A stretch of DNA of 64,000 nucleotides from Streptomyces griseiscabiei. Its GTDB lineage: Bacteria; Actinomycetota; Actinomycetes; Streptomycetales; Streptomycetaceae. Both the position numbers and the translations under genes were made by a program. The notes beneath the pieces are model-generated. The model was not told the DNA's origin. It was given only the letters and a program-made list of their open reading frames with translations, and did no database searches. Below are positions 41,293 to 50,000 of the stretch, in pieces (within the stretch, counting starts at the first letter, position 1; each line of letters opens with the position of its first letter). The stretch lies in assembly GCF_020010925.1 (NCBI RefSeq), contig NZ_JAGJBZ010000001.1, positions 558,001 to 622,000 of the forward strand. Direction: 5' to 3'.

Positions 41293-42246
41293 TCAGGACC
41301 CGAACCGCACCAGCCAGTCCGTGTGCTGGGGCGAGACGACCCGCTCCGCCTCCGCGACGGCGTCGGCCCACCCGTCCTCCTTGACGGTGGTGCCCATGGC
41401 GACGCGCAGGGTGTTCAGGTCCTGTTCGACGAGCTTGTGCGCGTACGTGAGCGGCCGGTGCCGCCGTACCTCCTGCCAGGCGACTCCGGCCGCGGCGGCG
41501 GCACTCAGCACTCCGGTCGGATCCCAGCGGCCCTCGATCACGCCGAGCGCCCTGAGCACGGCGGCCAGCAGCGCGAGCAGCGTCAGGAAGGTCGTCATCC
41601 CCGACCAGCGCACGGACGCCCGGTGGGCCTGCCCGGCCTTGTTGCCGTACCAGGCGAGCTGCTCCGACACCCGGTCCCGCAGATAGATGTCCCGCCGCGC
41701 GGCGAACCCCTTGGCCCGCACCGCCCGCATCACGGGCGTGATCTGCCCGAGCCCACGCTCACGGGGACTCTCCCTCGGGTCCTCCCACCCCACCTTCCGC
41801 AACTCGCTGAGCCGCTCCTCCAGCCGCTCGGCGAACATCGCCTCGGGGTTGGCCAGCCGCGTCGGAAACGGCCCCCCGTGCACCATGAACTGCCACGCCA
41901 GCGACTTCACCACCTCGGCCGCCGCCCGATGCGCCTGCCACTGGACCCGGGCCCGGCGCCGTGACGCGTGGAGCCCGATCACGATCGTCAGCGCGTACAG
42001 CACCGCCGCCACCGCCGACGGCACCCGGCTCCCCACCCGCTCCGCCAGCGAGGCGGTCGCGGTCGCGAGCAGCAGCACGACCAGTTGCGTACGGACCACC
42101 TTGAACGACTCACCCTGACGGGCTACCGCCCGCTCGTCGCACACATGGAACAACGGGGGCAGATCTCGGTCACTCACCGTGGTACTGGGGCCGGGCATCG
42201 CAGCCATGCGCACCTCGTACGGATACGGAGTCGACGGAACGGTCAT
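41293..42246 (-). CDS. SLATT/DUF4231 membrane protein, predicted pore-type effector
   Basis: 317 residues from the MTVPSTPYPYEVRM methionine (42246); the open frame to 42372 lacks support. Two hydrophobic hairpins are present: VVRTQLVVLLLATATASLAE with SAVAAVLYALTIVIGLHAS (about residues 52-95), and WSGMTTFLTLLALLAAVLRALGV with VLSAAAAAGVAWQEV (about 215-262), each followed by helical cytoplasmic parts. This corresponds to two SLATT-type units in one chain. SLATT proteins (SMODS- and SLOG-associating 2TM effectors) are predicted to open pores on a nucleotide signal. The convergent SLOG gene supports the assignment; no experimental function is known to me for this family in streptomycetes. Confidence 0.8.
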   Translation of the reverse strand: MTVPSTPYPYEVRMAAMPGPSTTVSDRDLPPLFHVCDERAVARQGESFKVVRTQLVVLLLATATASLAERVGSRVPSAVAAVLYALTIVIGLHASRRRARVQWQAHRAAAEVVKSLAWQFMVHGGPFPTRLANPEAMFAERLEERLSELRKVGWEDPRESPRERGLGQITPVMRAVRAKGFAARRDIYLRDRVSEQLAWYGNKAGQAHRASVRWSGMTTFLTLLALLAAVLRALGVIEGRWDPTGVLSAAAAAGVAWQEVRRHRPLTYAHKLVEQDLNTLRVAMGTTVKEDGWADAVAEAERVVSPQHTDWLVRFGS

Positions 42247-42297
42247 GCTCTCGTCAATCTTGAGCCCGCGCCAGAGGGTCCCCGGAGGGGGGCACCC

Positions 42298-42326
42298 TTG
42301 ACATCCGGGCAGCGAACACCTAGCGG
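42298..42326 (+). promoter_or_regulatory. Predicted promoter of the fxs operon
   Basis: TTGACA (42298-42303) and TAGCGG (42321-42326) are separated by 17 bp, matching the streptomycete vegetative pattern TTGAC-N17-TAG. An AT-rich patch (tgataaaaacg) follows at 42331. The predicted start would lie about 115 bp upstream of the fxsA ATG. The -10 lacks the final T, so strength is uncertain. Confidence 0.5.
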
Positions 42327-42448
42327 CTCGTGATAAAAACGCGAAAGTCTGGACCCTGTCGTCCAAACCCATGTCCGAGCGTCAGCCGAAAAGGACCTCG
42401 TCGGCAAGGGGCCGATGACAGCAATCCCTTTCGAACTGGAGCGACGAG

Positions 42449-42628
42449 ATGAACCTTTCCTTTCCCATGACGACGCGTGGATCGGACACCGCCCGGTCGG
42501 CTCACACACGGCTCGCCCCGCTCGCGGCGGTCGCCGCGCACGGGCCCCGCGCGCAGCGCTCCACCGGACGGGTGACGGACGCCCGCGACCTGCGCGTCGC
42601 CCGGCCCGGGTTCACCTCCAGCATCTGA
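42449..42628 (+). CDS. fxsA: FxsA, FxSxx-COOH precursor peptide
   Basis: A 59-residue ribosomal peptide starting MNLSFPMTTRGSDTARS, with GGAG 8 bases before the ATG. It ends in GFTSSI: F-T-S-S-I is the invariant F-x-S-x-x C-terminus that defines the family. The body is rich in Ala, Arg, Thr and Ser (APLAAVAAHGPRAQRSTG) and has no cysteine. It directly precedes a radical SAM/SPASM gene, from which a long hairpin separates it. The peptide is the likely substrate of FxsB; the modification and the fate of the product are unknown. It is too short for standard gene callers. Confidence 0.88.
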   Translation: MNLSFPMTTRGSDTARSAHTRLAPLAAVAAHGPRAQRSTGRVTDARDLRVARPGFTSSI

Positions 42629-42636
42629 CACGCGCC

Positions 42637-42682
42637 GACGGGGCCTCAACCTCCTTGTTGATCAAGGAAGTTGGGCCCCGTC
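42637..42682 (+). terminator. Long hairpin between fxsA and fxsB (attenuator or partial terminator)
   Basis: gacggggcctcaacctccttg (42637-42657) pairs with caaggaagttgggccccgtc (42663-42682) around a TTGAT loop, with one mismatch and one bulge over 20 base pairs. It lies 8 bp after the fxsA stop and 42 bp before the fxsB start. No U-tract follows (gtcctgtc), so it may be partial, giving far more peptide mRNA than maturase mRNA. Confidence 0.8.
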
Positions 42683-42724
42683 GTCCTGTCATCCCGGTGT
42701 GACGCGAGGGCTTACACTGCCGAA

Positions 42725-44875
42725 GTGAGGGACCCCGCGATCCAGCAACTGGTGCTCAAGATCCACAGTCGGTGCGATCTGGCCTGCGACCACTGCTATG
42801 TGTACGAGGCATCCGACCAGTCGTGGCGCTCACGGCCCACCGTCATCGCCGAGGAAACCCTCGACCAGGTGTCCCGTCGCCTCACCGAGTACGTCCTTGC
42901 GAAAAGCCTGGATTCCGTCACCGTCATTCTGCACGGCGGCGAACCCCTCCTCGCCGGTCCTGCCCGACTGAGACGAATCTGCGCGGAACTCACCCGCGCT
43001 CTCGCCCCGGTCACCTCGCTCGATCTGCGTATTCACACCAACGCGGTGCGGCTGAACAGAGATCATCTGCGGGTCTTCGACGAATTCCGGGTGAAGGTCG
43101 GAATCTCGCTCGACGGCGACCGTGTCGCCAACGACCGCCACCGGCTCGACCGCCGGGGCCGCAGCAGCTACGACCGGGTCCTGCGCGCCGTCGAACTGCT
43201 CCGTCTCCCCGAGCACCGGCATCTGTACCAGGGGCTCCTGTGCACGGTGGACGTGGCCAACGACCCGGTCGCCGTGCACGACGCGCTGACCTCCCTCGAT
43301 CCGCCCCGGATCGACTATCTGCTCCCGCACTCCACCTGGGACACCCCGCCTCCGGGCCATGAACCCGGCGGCCCGGCGACACCGTACGCCGACTGGCTGC
43401 TGAAGGTCTTCGACCGGTGGGAGGAGCAGGGCCGCCCCATGCCGGTGCGCACCTTCGAGTCGGTGCTGAGCACCCTGCGCGGCGGCCCCAGCCTCACCGA
43501 GGCGCTGGGGCTCGCGCCCTCCGACCTGGCGGTGATCGAGACCGACGGCACCTTCGAGCAGGCCGACTCGCTCAAGACTGCGTACGAGGGCGCCCCCGCG
43601 ACCGGCTACGACGTCTTCCGGCACGGTTTCGCGGAGTTCGCCGAACACCCCGGTGTCCGGGCCCGCCAACTGGGTCTCGCCGGAGTCAGCGAGGCCTGCC
43701 GCCGCTGCCCGGTCGTGGAGTCCTGCGGCGGCGGCCTCTACGCCCACCGCTACAGCGCCGACAAGGGCTTCGACAACCCCTCGGTGTTCTGCGCCGACCT
43801 ACGGGGCCTGGTGGAGGGCATCGCCGAGCGGATCACCGACCGCACCCTGCACCCGGCCGTCAAAGACGCCGAGGAACTCCGCCTGTCCCAGCTGGAGTTG
43901 GACCGGACCCTGCTGGCCCGGGTCAACGCCGCGCTGACGGATCGCCCCGAATGGCAGGCGGCCTGGCGGGCGCTGGTCGCGCTCGACTCCGAGCCCTCCG
44001 GTGCCGCGCACCTCAACACCGTCCTCGCCCACCCGTATCTGCGGCCCCTGCTGCGCCGCTCCCTGGACACCCCCGACCTCCCCCACCTGATGGCCGCGGT
44101 CACGGCGGCCACGGTCCTCGCGCGGACGGACGCCACCCTCACCTGGCGGCAGCCCGGCCGGGACCTCCACCTCCCGACCCTCGGAACCCTGCGGCTCTCG
44201 GCACCCGGGCACGTCGAGTGCGCGGTCACGGAGAACGGCCTCCGGGTCACCGGAACCGGCGACGACGGCAGCGAACTCGGCGTCGGATGGCGGCCGTTGG
44301 AGACGACGGAACTCACCGACGGACCCACCCTGCTCCTCGACGACGCCGACCCGTACCGCGACTGCTTCGGAGCGCCCGCGACGGCCCCGCTCTCCCCGGA
44401 CGATCTGACGCTCTTCGGGAAGCGGCTGCGCGCGGCCCATGAGGCGCTGGACGCACGGGAGCCCGGCTGGCGCAAGGGAGCCGACGCGCTCGTCGTCACC
44501 ACGGTCACCCCCCTCGCCCCGGGCTCGGGGCTGCGGCTCGGCGCGCACGCCTTCGGCGCGCTAGGGGCGGCCGTCGACTTCGAGCCCGAGGACCTCGTCC
44601 GCGCACTGCCGCTGCTGGGGCGCAGATCCCGGCTCGCCTCGCTGCGGCAGATCACGGATCTCCATGTGCCGGGCAGTGACGTCGGACGCCTGCTCGACGA
44701 AGCGAGCGAGTGCGTGGGGGGCGTCGCCGCGATGGACGGCGGCAGCGACGCGCAGCGGCGACGGGCGCGGGCCGCGCTGGACGCCCTCGACTCCGCCCCG
44801 GCGGAGCAACTCACGGAGACCGGAGCCCACTTGGTGAACGAACTGCGTGCGGAACTGGCGGCGGCGCATGACTGA
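42725..44875 (+). CDS. fxsB: FxsB, radical SAM/SPASM maturase with inactivated metallohydrolase extension
   Basis: 716 residues from the GTG at 42725; an ATG at 42671 lies within the upstream hairpin and is unlikely. The radical SAM [4Fe-4S] motif is C17-x3-C21-x2-C24 (CDLACDHCYVYE), followed by VTVILHGGEPLLAG and ISLDGDRVANDRHR. SPASM-type cysteines follow near 326-362 (CRRCPVVESCGGGLYAH, FCADL). The C-terminal 330 residues are the metallohydrolase-like extension; no HExxH is present, as expected for the inactivated form. Such enzymes crosslink or epimerise peptides using SAM and iron-sulfur clusters. Its stop overlaps the AAC(3)-like gene by 8 bp. FxsA is the predicted substrate. Confidence 0.9.
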   Translation: MRDPAIQQLVLKIHSRCDLACDHCYVYEASDQSWRSRPTVIAEETLDQVSRRLTEYVLAKSLDSVTVILHGGEPLLAGPARLRRICAELTRALAPVTSLDLRIHTNAVRLNRDHLRVFDEFRVKVGISLDGDRVANDRHRLDRRGRSSYDRVLRAVELLRLPEHRHLYQGLLCTVDVANDPVAVHDALTSLDPPRIDYLLPHSTWDTPPPGHEPGGPATPYADWLLKVFDRWEEQGRPMPVRTFESVLSTLRGGPSLTEALGLAPSDLAVIETDGTFEQADSLKTAYEGAPATGYDVFRHGFAEFAEHPGVRARQLGLAGVSEACRRCPVVESCGGGLYAHRYSADKGFDNPSVFCADLRGLVEGIAERITDRTLHPAVKDAEELRLSQLELDRTLLARVNAALTDRPEWQAAWRALVALDSEPSGAAHLNTVLAHPYLRPLLRRSLDTPDLPHLMAAVTAATVLARTDATLTWRQPGRDLHLPTLGTLRLSAPGHVECAVTENGLRVTGTGDDGSELGVGWRPLETTELTDGPTLLLDDADPYRDCFGAPATAPLSPDDLTLFGKRLRAAHEALDAREPGWRKGADALVVTTVTPLAPGSGLRLGAHAFGALGAAVDFEPEDLVRALPLLGRRSRLASLRQITDLHVPGSDVGRLLDEASECVGGVAAMDGGSDAQRRRARAALDALDSAPAEQLTETGAHLVNELRAELAAAHD

Positions 44876-45641
44876 CGTCGCCCGGCTCACCGACGCGCTG
44901 GGCCGCCTGGGTGTCCGGCCGGGCGGTGTTCTGATGGTGCACTCCTCGCTGCGCGGCACCGGATGGAGCCCGCAGGACGTCCGCGACGCCCTCGTCGACG
45001 CGCTCGGCCCCGACGGCACGCTCGTCGTGCCCGCCTTCACCCCGGAGAACTCCGACACCTCTCCCGCCTACCACCGCCGTACCGAGGGGATGACCGAGCG
45101 GGAGAAGAGCGAGTTCCGCGCGTCCATGCCGCCCTTCGAACCGGACGCCACCCCCTGCACCACCATGGGCGCGCTCGCCGAGTGCGTGCGGACGACCCCC
45201 GGCGCGGTCCGCAGCGCGCATCCGCAGACCTCGTTCGCCGCGATCGGGCGGCGCGCCGAGGCGCTTCTCGCCGGTCACGATCCGCACTGCCACCTCGGTG
45301 AGCGGTCCCCGATGGCGACGCTGTACGAGGCCGACGCCCAGATCCTGCTGCTGCGGGTCGGCTTCGAGGTGTGCACCGCCTTCCATCTCGCCGAGTACCG
45401 GATGACCCCGCGGCCCGCGACCCGGACGTACCGCTGCGTGGTGGAGGACAAGGGCAATTGGATCGATTACGAGGATCTCTCGCTGTACGACGGCGACTTC
45501 GGTGAGATCGGCGCTCGCTTACCTCATGATTTGTTCGCGGAAAGGGAGTTCGCGGGAAAACCGACGTTTGTGTTCGGGATGCGCGATGCTGTCGACACGG
45601 CGCGGAAGCTGATGTCCGGATATCGCTCCGAAATGACGTGA
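44868..45641 (+). CDS. AAC(3)-like N-acetyltransferase within the fxs operon
   Basis: 257 residues from the ATG at 44868, overlapping the fxsB stop by 8 bp. Family signatures: GGVLMVHSSLRGTGW (residues 21-35), LVVPAFTPENSD, SAHPQTSFAAIGRRAEALL, and DKGNWIDYEDL near 200. AAC(3) enzymes transfer acetyl from acetyl-CoA to the 3-amino group of 2-deoxystreptamine aminoglycosides; many chromosomal members do not act on drugs. Its coupling to a peptide maturase suggests the natural acceptor may be the FxsA product or a sugar/amine linked to it, which is inference. It may nevertheless show up in resistance gene screens. Confidence 0.88.
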   Translation: MTDVARLTDALGRLGVRPGGVLMVHSSLRGTGWSPQDVRDALVDALGPDGTLVVPAFTPENSDTSPAYHRRTEGMTEREKSEFRASMPPFEPDATPCTTMGALAECVRTTPGAVRSAHPQTSFAAIGRRAEALLAGHDPHCHLGERSPMATLYEADAQILLLRVGFEVCTAFHLAEYRMTPRPATRTYRCVVEDKGNWIDYEDLSLYDGDFGEIGARLPHDLFAEREFAGKPTFVFGMRDAVDTARKLMSGYRSEMT

Positions 45642-45649
45642 AACGAGCC

Positions 45650-45677
45650 ATGTGCCAGGGGGGTTGATCGGGCACAT
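45650..45677 (+). promoter_or_regulatory. Inverted repeat before fxsC
   Basis: ATGTGCC (45650-45656) and GGCACAT (45671-45677) are perfect inverse arms around a 14-nt spacer rich in G. It begins 8 bp after the acetyltransferase stop and ends 60 bp before fxsC, so it could be an internal operator or a second attenuating hairpin that separates the peptide-modification genes from the signalling genes. Confidence 0.45.
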
Positions 45678-45737
45678 TGTTGGTTCCGGCTGGAGGGCGC
45701 CTGGGCGGGGGCACGAGGCATCGAAAGGCGGGGGCGT

Positions 45738-47069
45738 GTGGACACATCTGCGCGGGGGCGGGCTCCGGACAACCGGCCGTACTTCTTTCTCAGTTACGCG
45801 CACACTCCGCCCTCCGGACCCGACAGCGGCGACCCCGACCACTGGGTGCACACGCTGTACAAGGATCTGTGCGCGGACGTCCTGGCCCTCACCGCTCATC
45901 CGCGGGGGACGCCCGCGGGGTTCCTGGACCGGGAGATGCGGTCCGGGGAGGGCTGGCCGGACCGGCTCAGCGAGAACCTCGCGCACTGCCGGGTGTTCGT
46001 CCCGCTGTACTCGCCCCGCTATTTCTCCAGCGACAACTGCGGACGCGAGTGGTTCACCTTCGACGAACGCATCCGCGAGGCGCGCAACGCCGGCCTCGGC
46101 GACATCCCGGCCATCGTCCCGGTGCTGTGGACGGGCATGGACCTCGAAGGACTCCCCGAGTCCGTGCGGCAGATCCAGGTCGAGCGCAGCAAGTTCGGGG
46201 AGCGTTACTCGTCGTACGGGATCTACGGGTTGATCAAACTGAAGCGGCTGCGCGACGAGTACGAGGAGACCGTGTACGGGCTCGCCCAGCGGATCGTGCA
46301 CGTCGCCGAGAACACACCGCTGCCGTCGAGCCGGCCCCGGCCGTACGAGTCCACGCACAGCGCGTTCCGTCCGCACGGCGAGGGGCCGCGCCGTATCCAT
46401 CTCACCGTGGTGGCGCCCAACCGGAGTTCCGTGCCGGAGGGCAGGGACTCCGTCCCCTACGGCGAGGACGCGACGGAGTGGAATCCGTACCACGGCGAGT
46501 CGCGGCGCCCGCTGTCCGCGCTGGCGGAGGAGCTGATCCGGTCCCTCGACTACCGCATCACCGTGTCGGACTTCGACCTCCCGGACCCCGGCACCGACGG
46601 GCTCACCGCGGTCGCGTCCGAGGCCGACGGGACCGGGCAGCCGCCCGAACCGCACCCGGGAATCCTGCTGCTCGACCGGTGGGCGCTGCTCGACCGGGAC
46701 CGCCGACACCGGCTCAAGACGTTCGACTCGTCCGCGCACCCCTGGGTCGGCGCGATCGTCCCCTGGAACCGCCTCGACCTCCAGTGCCGCGGCGAACAGG
46801 GCGAGCGGCTGCGGGAGGACCTGGAGGACACCCTGCCGCTGATCCTGGAGCGGGGGCGCCGCGCCAAGTGCTGGGCCGCGGTCAACGGCGTACCCACCCT
46901 GAAGCAGTTCACCGACATCCTGCCGGTGGTGGTGGCCCAGGCGACCCGGCAGTTCCTGAAGCACGCCAAGGCCCATCCGCCGCCCGGTCCGGCCACCCCC
47001 CGGCCGCGGCTGAGCCTCGCCGACCCCAGCCACCTCGATGCGGATTCCGACCACGGAGGACAGGCATGA
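45738..47069 (+). CDS. fxsC: FxsC, TIR-like protein
   Basis: 443 residues from a GTG. The N-terminal 200 residues are TIR-like: RPYFFLSYAHTPPSG opens like a TIR first strand, DHWVHTLYKDLCADVLAL the first helix, PAGFLDREMRSGEGWPDRLSENLAHCRVFVPLYSPRYFSSDNCGREWFTF a box-2 region including the acidic residues, and AIVPVLWTG the next strand. The C-terminal half (about 215-420) carries a second domain with RRIHLTVVAPNRSS and HPWVGAIVPWNRLDLQC, not assigned. Some TIR domains hydrolyse NAD; a catalytic Glu is plausible in GREWF but unproved. Its stop overlaps the fxsT start. Confidence 0.9.
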   Translation: MDTSARGRAPDNRPYFFLSYAHTPPSGPDSGDPDHWVHTLYKDLCADVLALTAHPRGTPAGFLDREMRSGEGWPDRLSENLAHCRVFVPLYSPRYFSSDNCGREWFTFDERIREARNAGLGDIPAIVPVLWTGMDLEGLPESVRQIQVERSKFGERYSSYGIYGLIKLKRLRDEYEETVYGLAQRIVHVAENTPLPSSRPRPYESTHSAFRPHGEGPRRIHLTVVAPNRSSVPEGRDSVPYGEDATEWNPYHGESRRPLSALAEELIRSLDYRITVSDFDLPDPGTDGLTAVASEADGTGQPPEPHPGILLLDRWALLDRDRRHRLKTFDSSAHPWVGAIVPWNRLDLQCRGEQGERLREDLEDTLPLILERGRRAKCWAAVNGVPTLKQFTDILPVVVAQATRQFLKHAKAHPPPGPATPRPRLSLADPSHLDADSDHGGQA

Positions 47070-50000
47070 CGGCCCGCAAGGACGGACGCATCATCACCTT
47101 CTACTCGTACAAGGGGGGTACGGGCCGCACGATGGCCCTGGCCAACGCGGCCTGGATCCTGGCCGCCAACGGCAAGCGGGTCCTGGCCGTCGACTGGGAC
47201 CTGGAGGCCCCGGGCCTCGACCGTTTCTTCCAGCCCTTCCTCGATCCGAGCGTTCTCGCGTCCACCACCGGCGTCATCGACATGATCACCGAGTACTGCT
47301 GGGCGGCGACCACCGGCGGCCCGCGCAGCGGCCCCTGGCACCGGGACTACGCCCGCGTCGAGCCGCACGCGGTCTCCCTCGGCCCCGAGCGGCTCGGGCT
47401 GTCCTTCCCCGAGGGCGGCTCGCTCGACTTCCTGTCCGCCGGCCGCCGCAACCGGGAGTACTCGGCGGCCGTGTCGTCGTTCGAGTGGGACAACTTCTAC
47501 GAGCGGCTGGGCGGCGGGCAGTTCCTGGACGAGCTGCGGGCGGACATGAAGGCGTCGTACGACTACATCCTCATCGACAGCCGCACCGGCCTGTCGGACA
47601 GCGCGGACATCTGCACCATCCAGATGCCGGACGTCCTCGTCGACTGCTTCACGCTCAGCGGCCAGTCGCTGGACGGGGCCGCCGCGGTGGCCCGCAGCGT
47701 CGAAGGGGGCCAGCACAAGCGGCGGATCAGGGTGCTGCCGGTGCTGATGCGCATCGACGAGGGCGAGAAGCGCAAGGTCGACGCGGGACGGGCGCTGGCG
47801 CGGCTGCGGTTCGAGGGGCTGCCCCGCGGCATCGACGGCGAGGAGCTCGGCGCCGAACAGCAGGACGCCTACTGGGGTGCCATGGAAATCCCTTACGTAC
47901 CGTTCTACGCGTACGAGGAGACGCTGGCGACGGTCGGTGACAAGAGCAATATCGCCAACTCCCTGCTGTCCGCCTTCGAGCGGTTGACGAAGGTGATCTC
48001 CGACGGCGAGATCACCGCCCTGCCACCGGTCCCCGAGCCGGTGCGCCAGCGCTGTCTCGAGGCGTTCACCCGACGGCAGCCGATGACGGACATCGTCGTG
48101 GTGTACGCGGCGGAGAACCGGATGTGGGCGGACTGGGTGGAGGCCGTCCTCCGGCAGACCGGCTGCAACGTCACCCTGCACGACGTGTCCACCGGGCCGC
48201 CGGAGCGGCTGGACCCGGCGTCGCGGGCCCTGCTGCTGCTGTCCCACGCCCTGCAGAAGTCCCGGCACGCCCAGCCGGTGCTGCGCTCCCTGACCGACAC
48301 GGCCCTCGCGATCCCGCGCGCCACGACGGTGCCGCTGCGCGTCGACGAGGTCCGCTTCCCCGATGTGCTCGTGGACCAGGAGCCGGTGGACCTCTACCGC
48401 TTCGACGCCGACCAGTGCGTCGCCGCCCTGCTCGCGGCGCTGAAGCTGCCGGAGCGGCCCGACGACCTCGCCGCCGTGGAGCCCCGCTTCCCGGGCAGCG
48501 CCCCCACCGTGTGGAACGCGCCGCAGCGCAACACCACGTTCACCGGCCGCAGCGGAATCCTGGACGAGCTGCGTGAGCAGCTGCGCGGCGGGGCGTCGGC
48601 CGTGGGCACCCAGCCCAAGACCCTGTTCGGTCTCGGCGGCGTCGGCAAGACACAGGTCGCCCTGGAGTACGTGCACCGGTTCATGGCCGACTACGACCTG
48701 GTGTGGTGGATCTCCGCCGAGCACGGCGACGGCGTCACCTCCGCCCTCGCCGAACTCGGCGCCCGGATCGGCGCGTCCGGTGGCGACGACATGACCCTGG
48801 TCAGCCAGGAGACCGTCCGGATGCTCGCCGAGGGAACACCGACGAAGCGCTGGATCCTCGTCTTCGACAACGCCGACAACCCCGAGGAACTCACCCGGTT
48901 CTTCCCGCAGGGCGGCGGCGGGCACATCCTCGTCACCTCCCGCAACCAGACCTGGGAGCAGCGGGGCGCCTCACTGCCCGTCGACGTCTTCTCCCGGCAC
49001 GAGAGCGTCGAGCACCTCTCCCGGCGCGCCCCCGGGCTGAGCGCCGAGGAGGCGGACCGGGTCGCCGAGGCGGTCGGCGACCTGCCGCTGGCCGTGGTGC
49101 AGGCGGCGGCCTGGCTCGCCGAGACCGCCACCCCCATCGAGGAGTACCTGCGGCAGCTGAACGAGCAGACCGCCGGCGTACTGGACCTCAACCAGCCCGC
49201 CGACTACCCGCAGACGGTGGCGGCGACCTGGAACATCTCCATCTCCCGGCTGAGGGAACGCTCCCCCGCCTCGGTGCGGCTGCTGCAGCTGTGCGCGTTC
49301 ATGGCCCCCGAGCCGATCTCCTCGCACCTGCTGTACAGCCGGGAGATGCTCGACGAGCTGAAGAAGGTCGACCCGAGCCTGCAGGAGAGCCTGATGCTGG
49401 GCCGGGTCATCCGGGAGATCGGCCGCTTCGCCCTCGCCAAGGTCGACCAGGCCAGTACCAGCATCCAGGTCCACCGGCTGGTGCAGGCGGTGATCCGCTC
49501 CCGGCTCTCCGAGGAGGAGCAGCGGCAGGCCCGGCATGTCGTGCACACCATGCTCGTGGGAGCCCGGCCACCGGGCGACGAACCCATCGACGACGCCGAG
49601 ACCTGGCCCCGCTTCGCCATCATCTGGCCCCATCTGAACGCCTCCGAGCTGCGCGACTGCCATGAGGTCGAACCCCGCCGGCTGCTCATCGACCGGGTCC
49701 GCTACCTGTGGAAGCGCGGCGACTTCCCCGGCGCCCGGAATCTCGCCGAGGACCTGCTGGGGCACTGGAAGGAGACGCTCGGCGAGGACGACATGCAGTA
49801 CATGTACCTGCACGGGCAGCTCGCCAACGTGCTGCGCACCCAGGGGCGTTTCGTGGAGGCGTGCGCCATCGACGAGGAGGTGCGCGAGCGGCAGCTGCGG
49901 GTGCTGGGCCCCACCCATCCGCACACCTATGTCACCACCTCCAGTCTCGCCAGCGACCTCGCCGCCCTCGGCGAGTACACCAAGGCCGTGAAGCTGGCCC

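Noticed and set aside
42671..42724. ATG at 42671 as the fxsB start
   Set aside because: It lies inside the stable intercistronic hairpin, has no ribosome site and would add residues with no family similarity; GTG 42725 is preferred.
44868..45641. Calling the AAC(3)-like gene an acquired antibiotic resistance gene
   Set aside because: Base composition equals that of its neighbours and it is translationally coupled in the fxs operon; nothing suggests recent transfer.
46550..48925. A 791-codon minus-strand frame opposite fxsC/fxsT
   Set aside because: Shadow of the plus-strand genes, which have complete motifs and overlapping start/stop codons.
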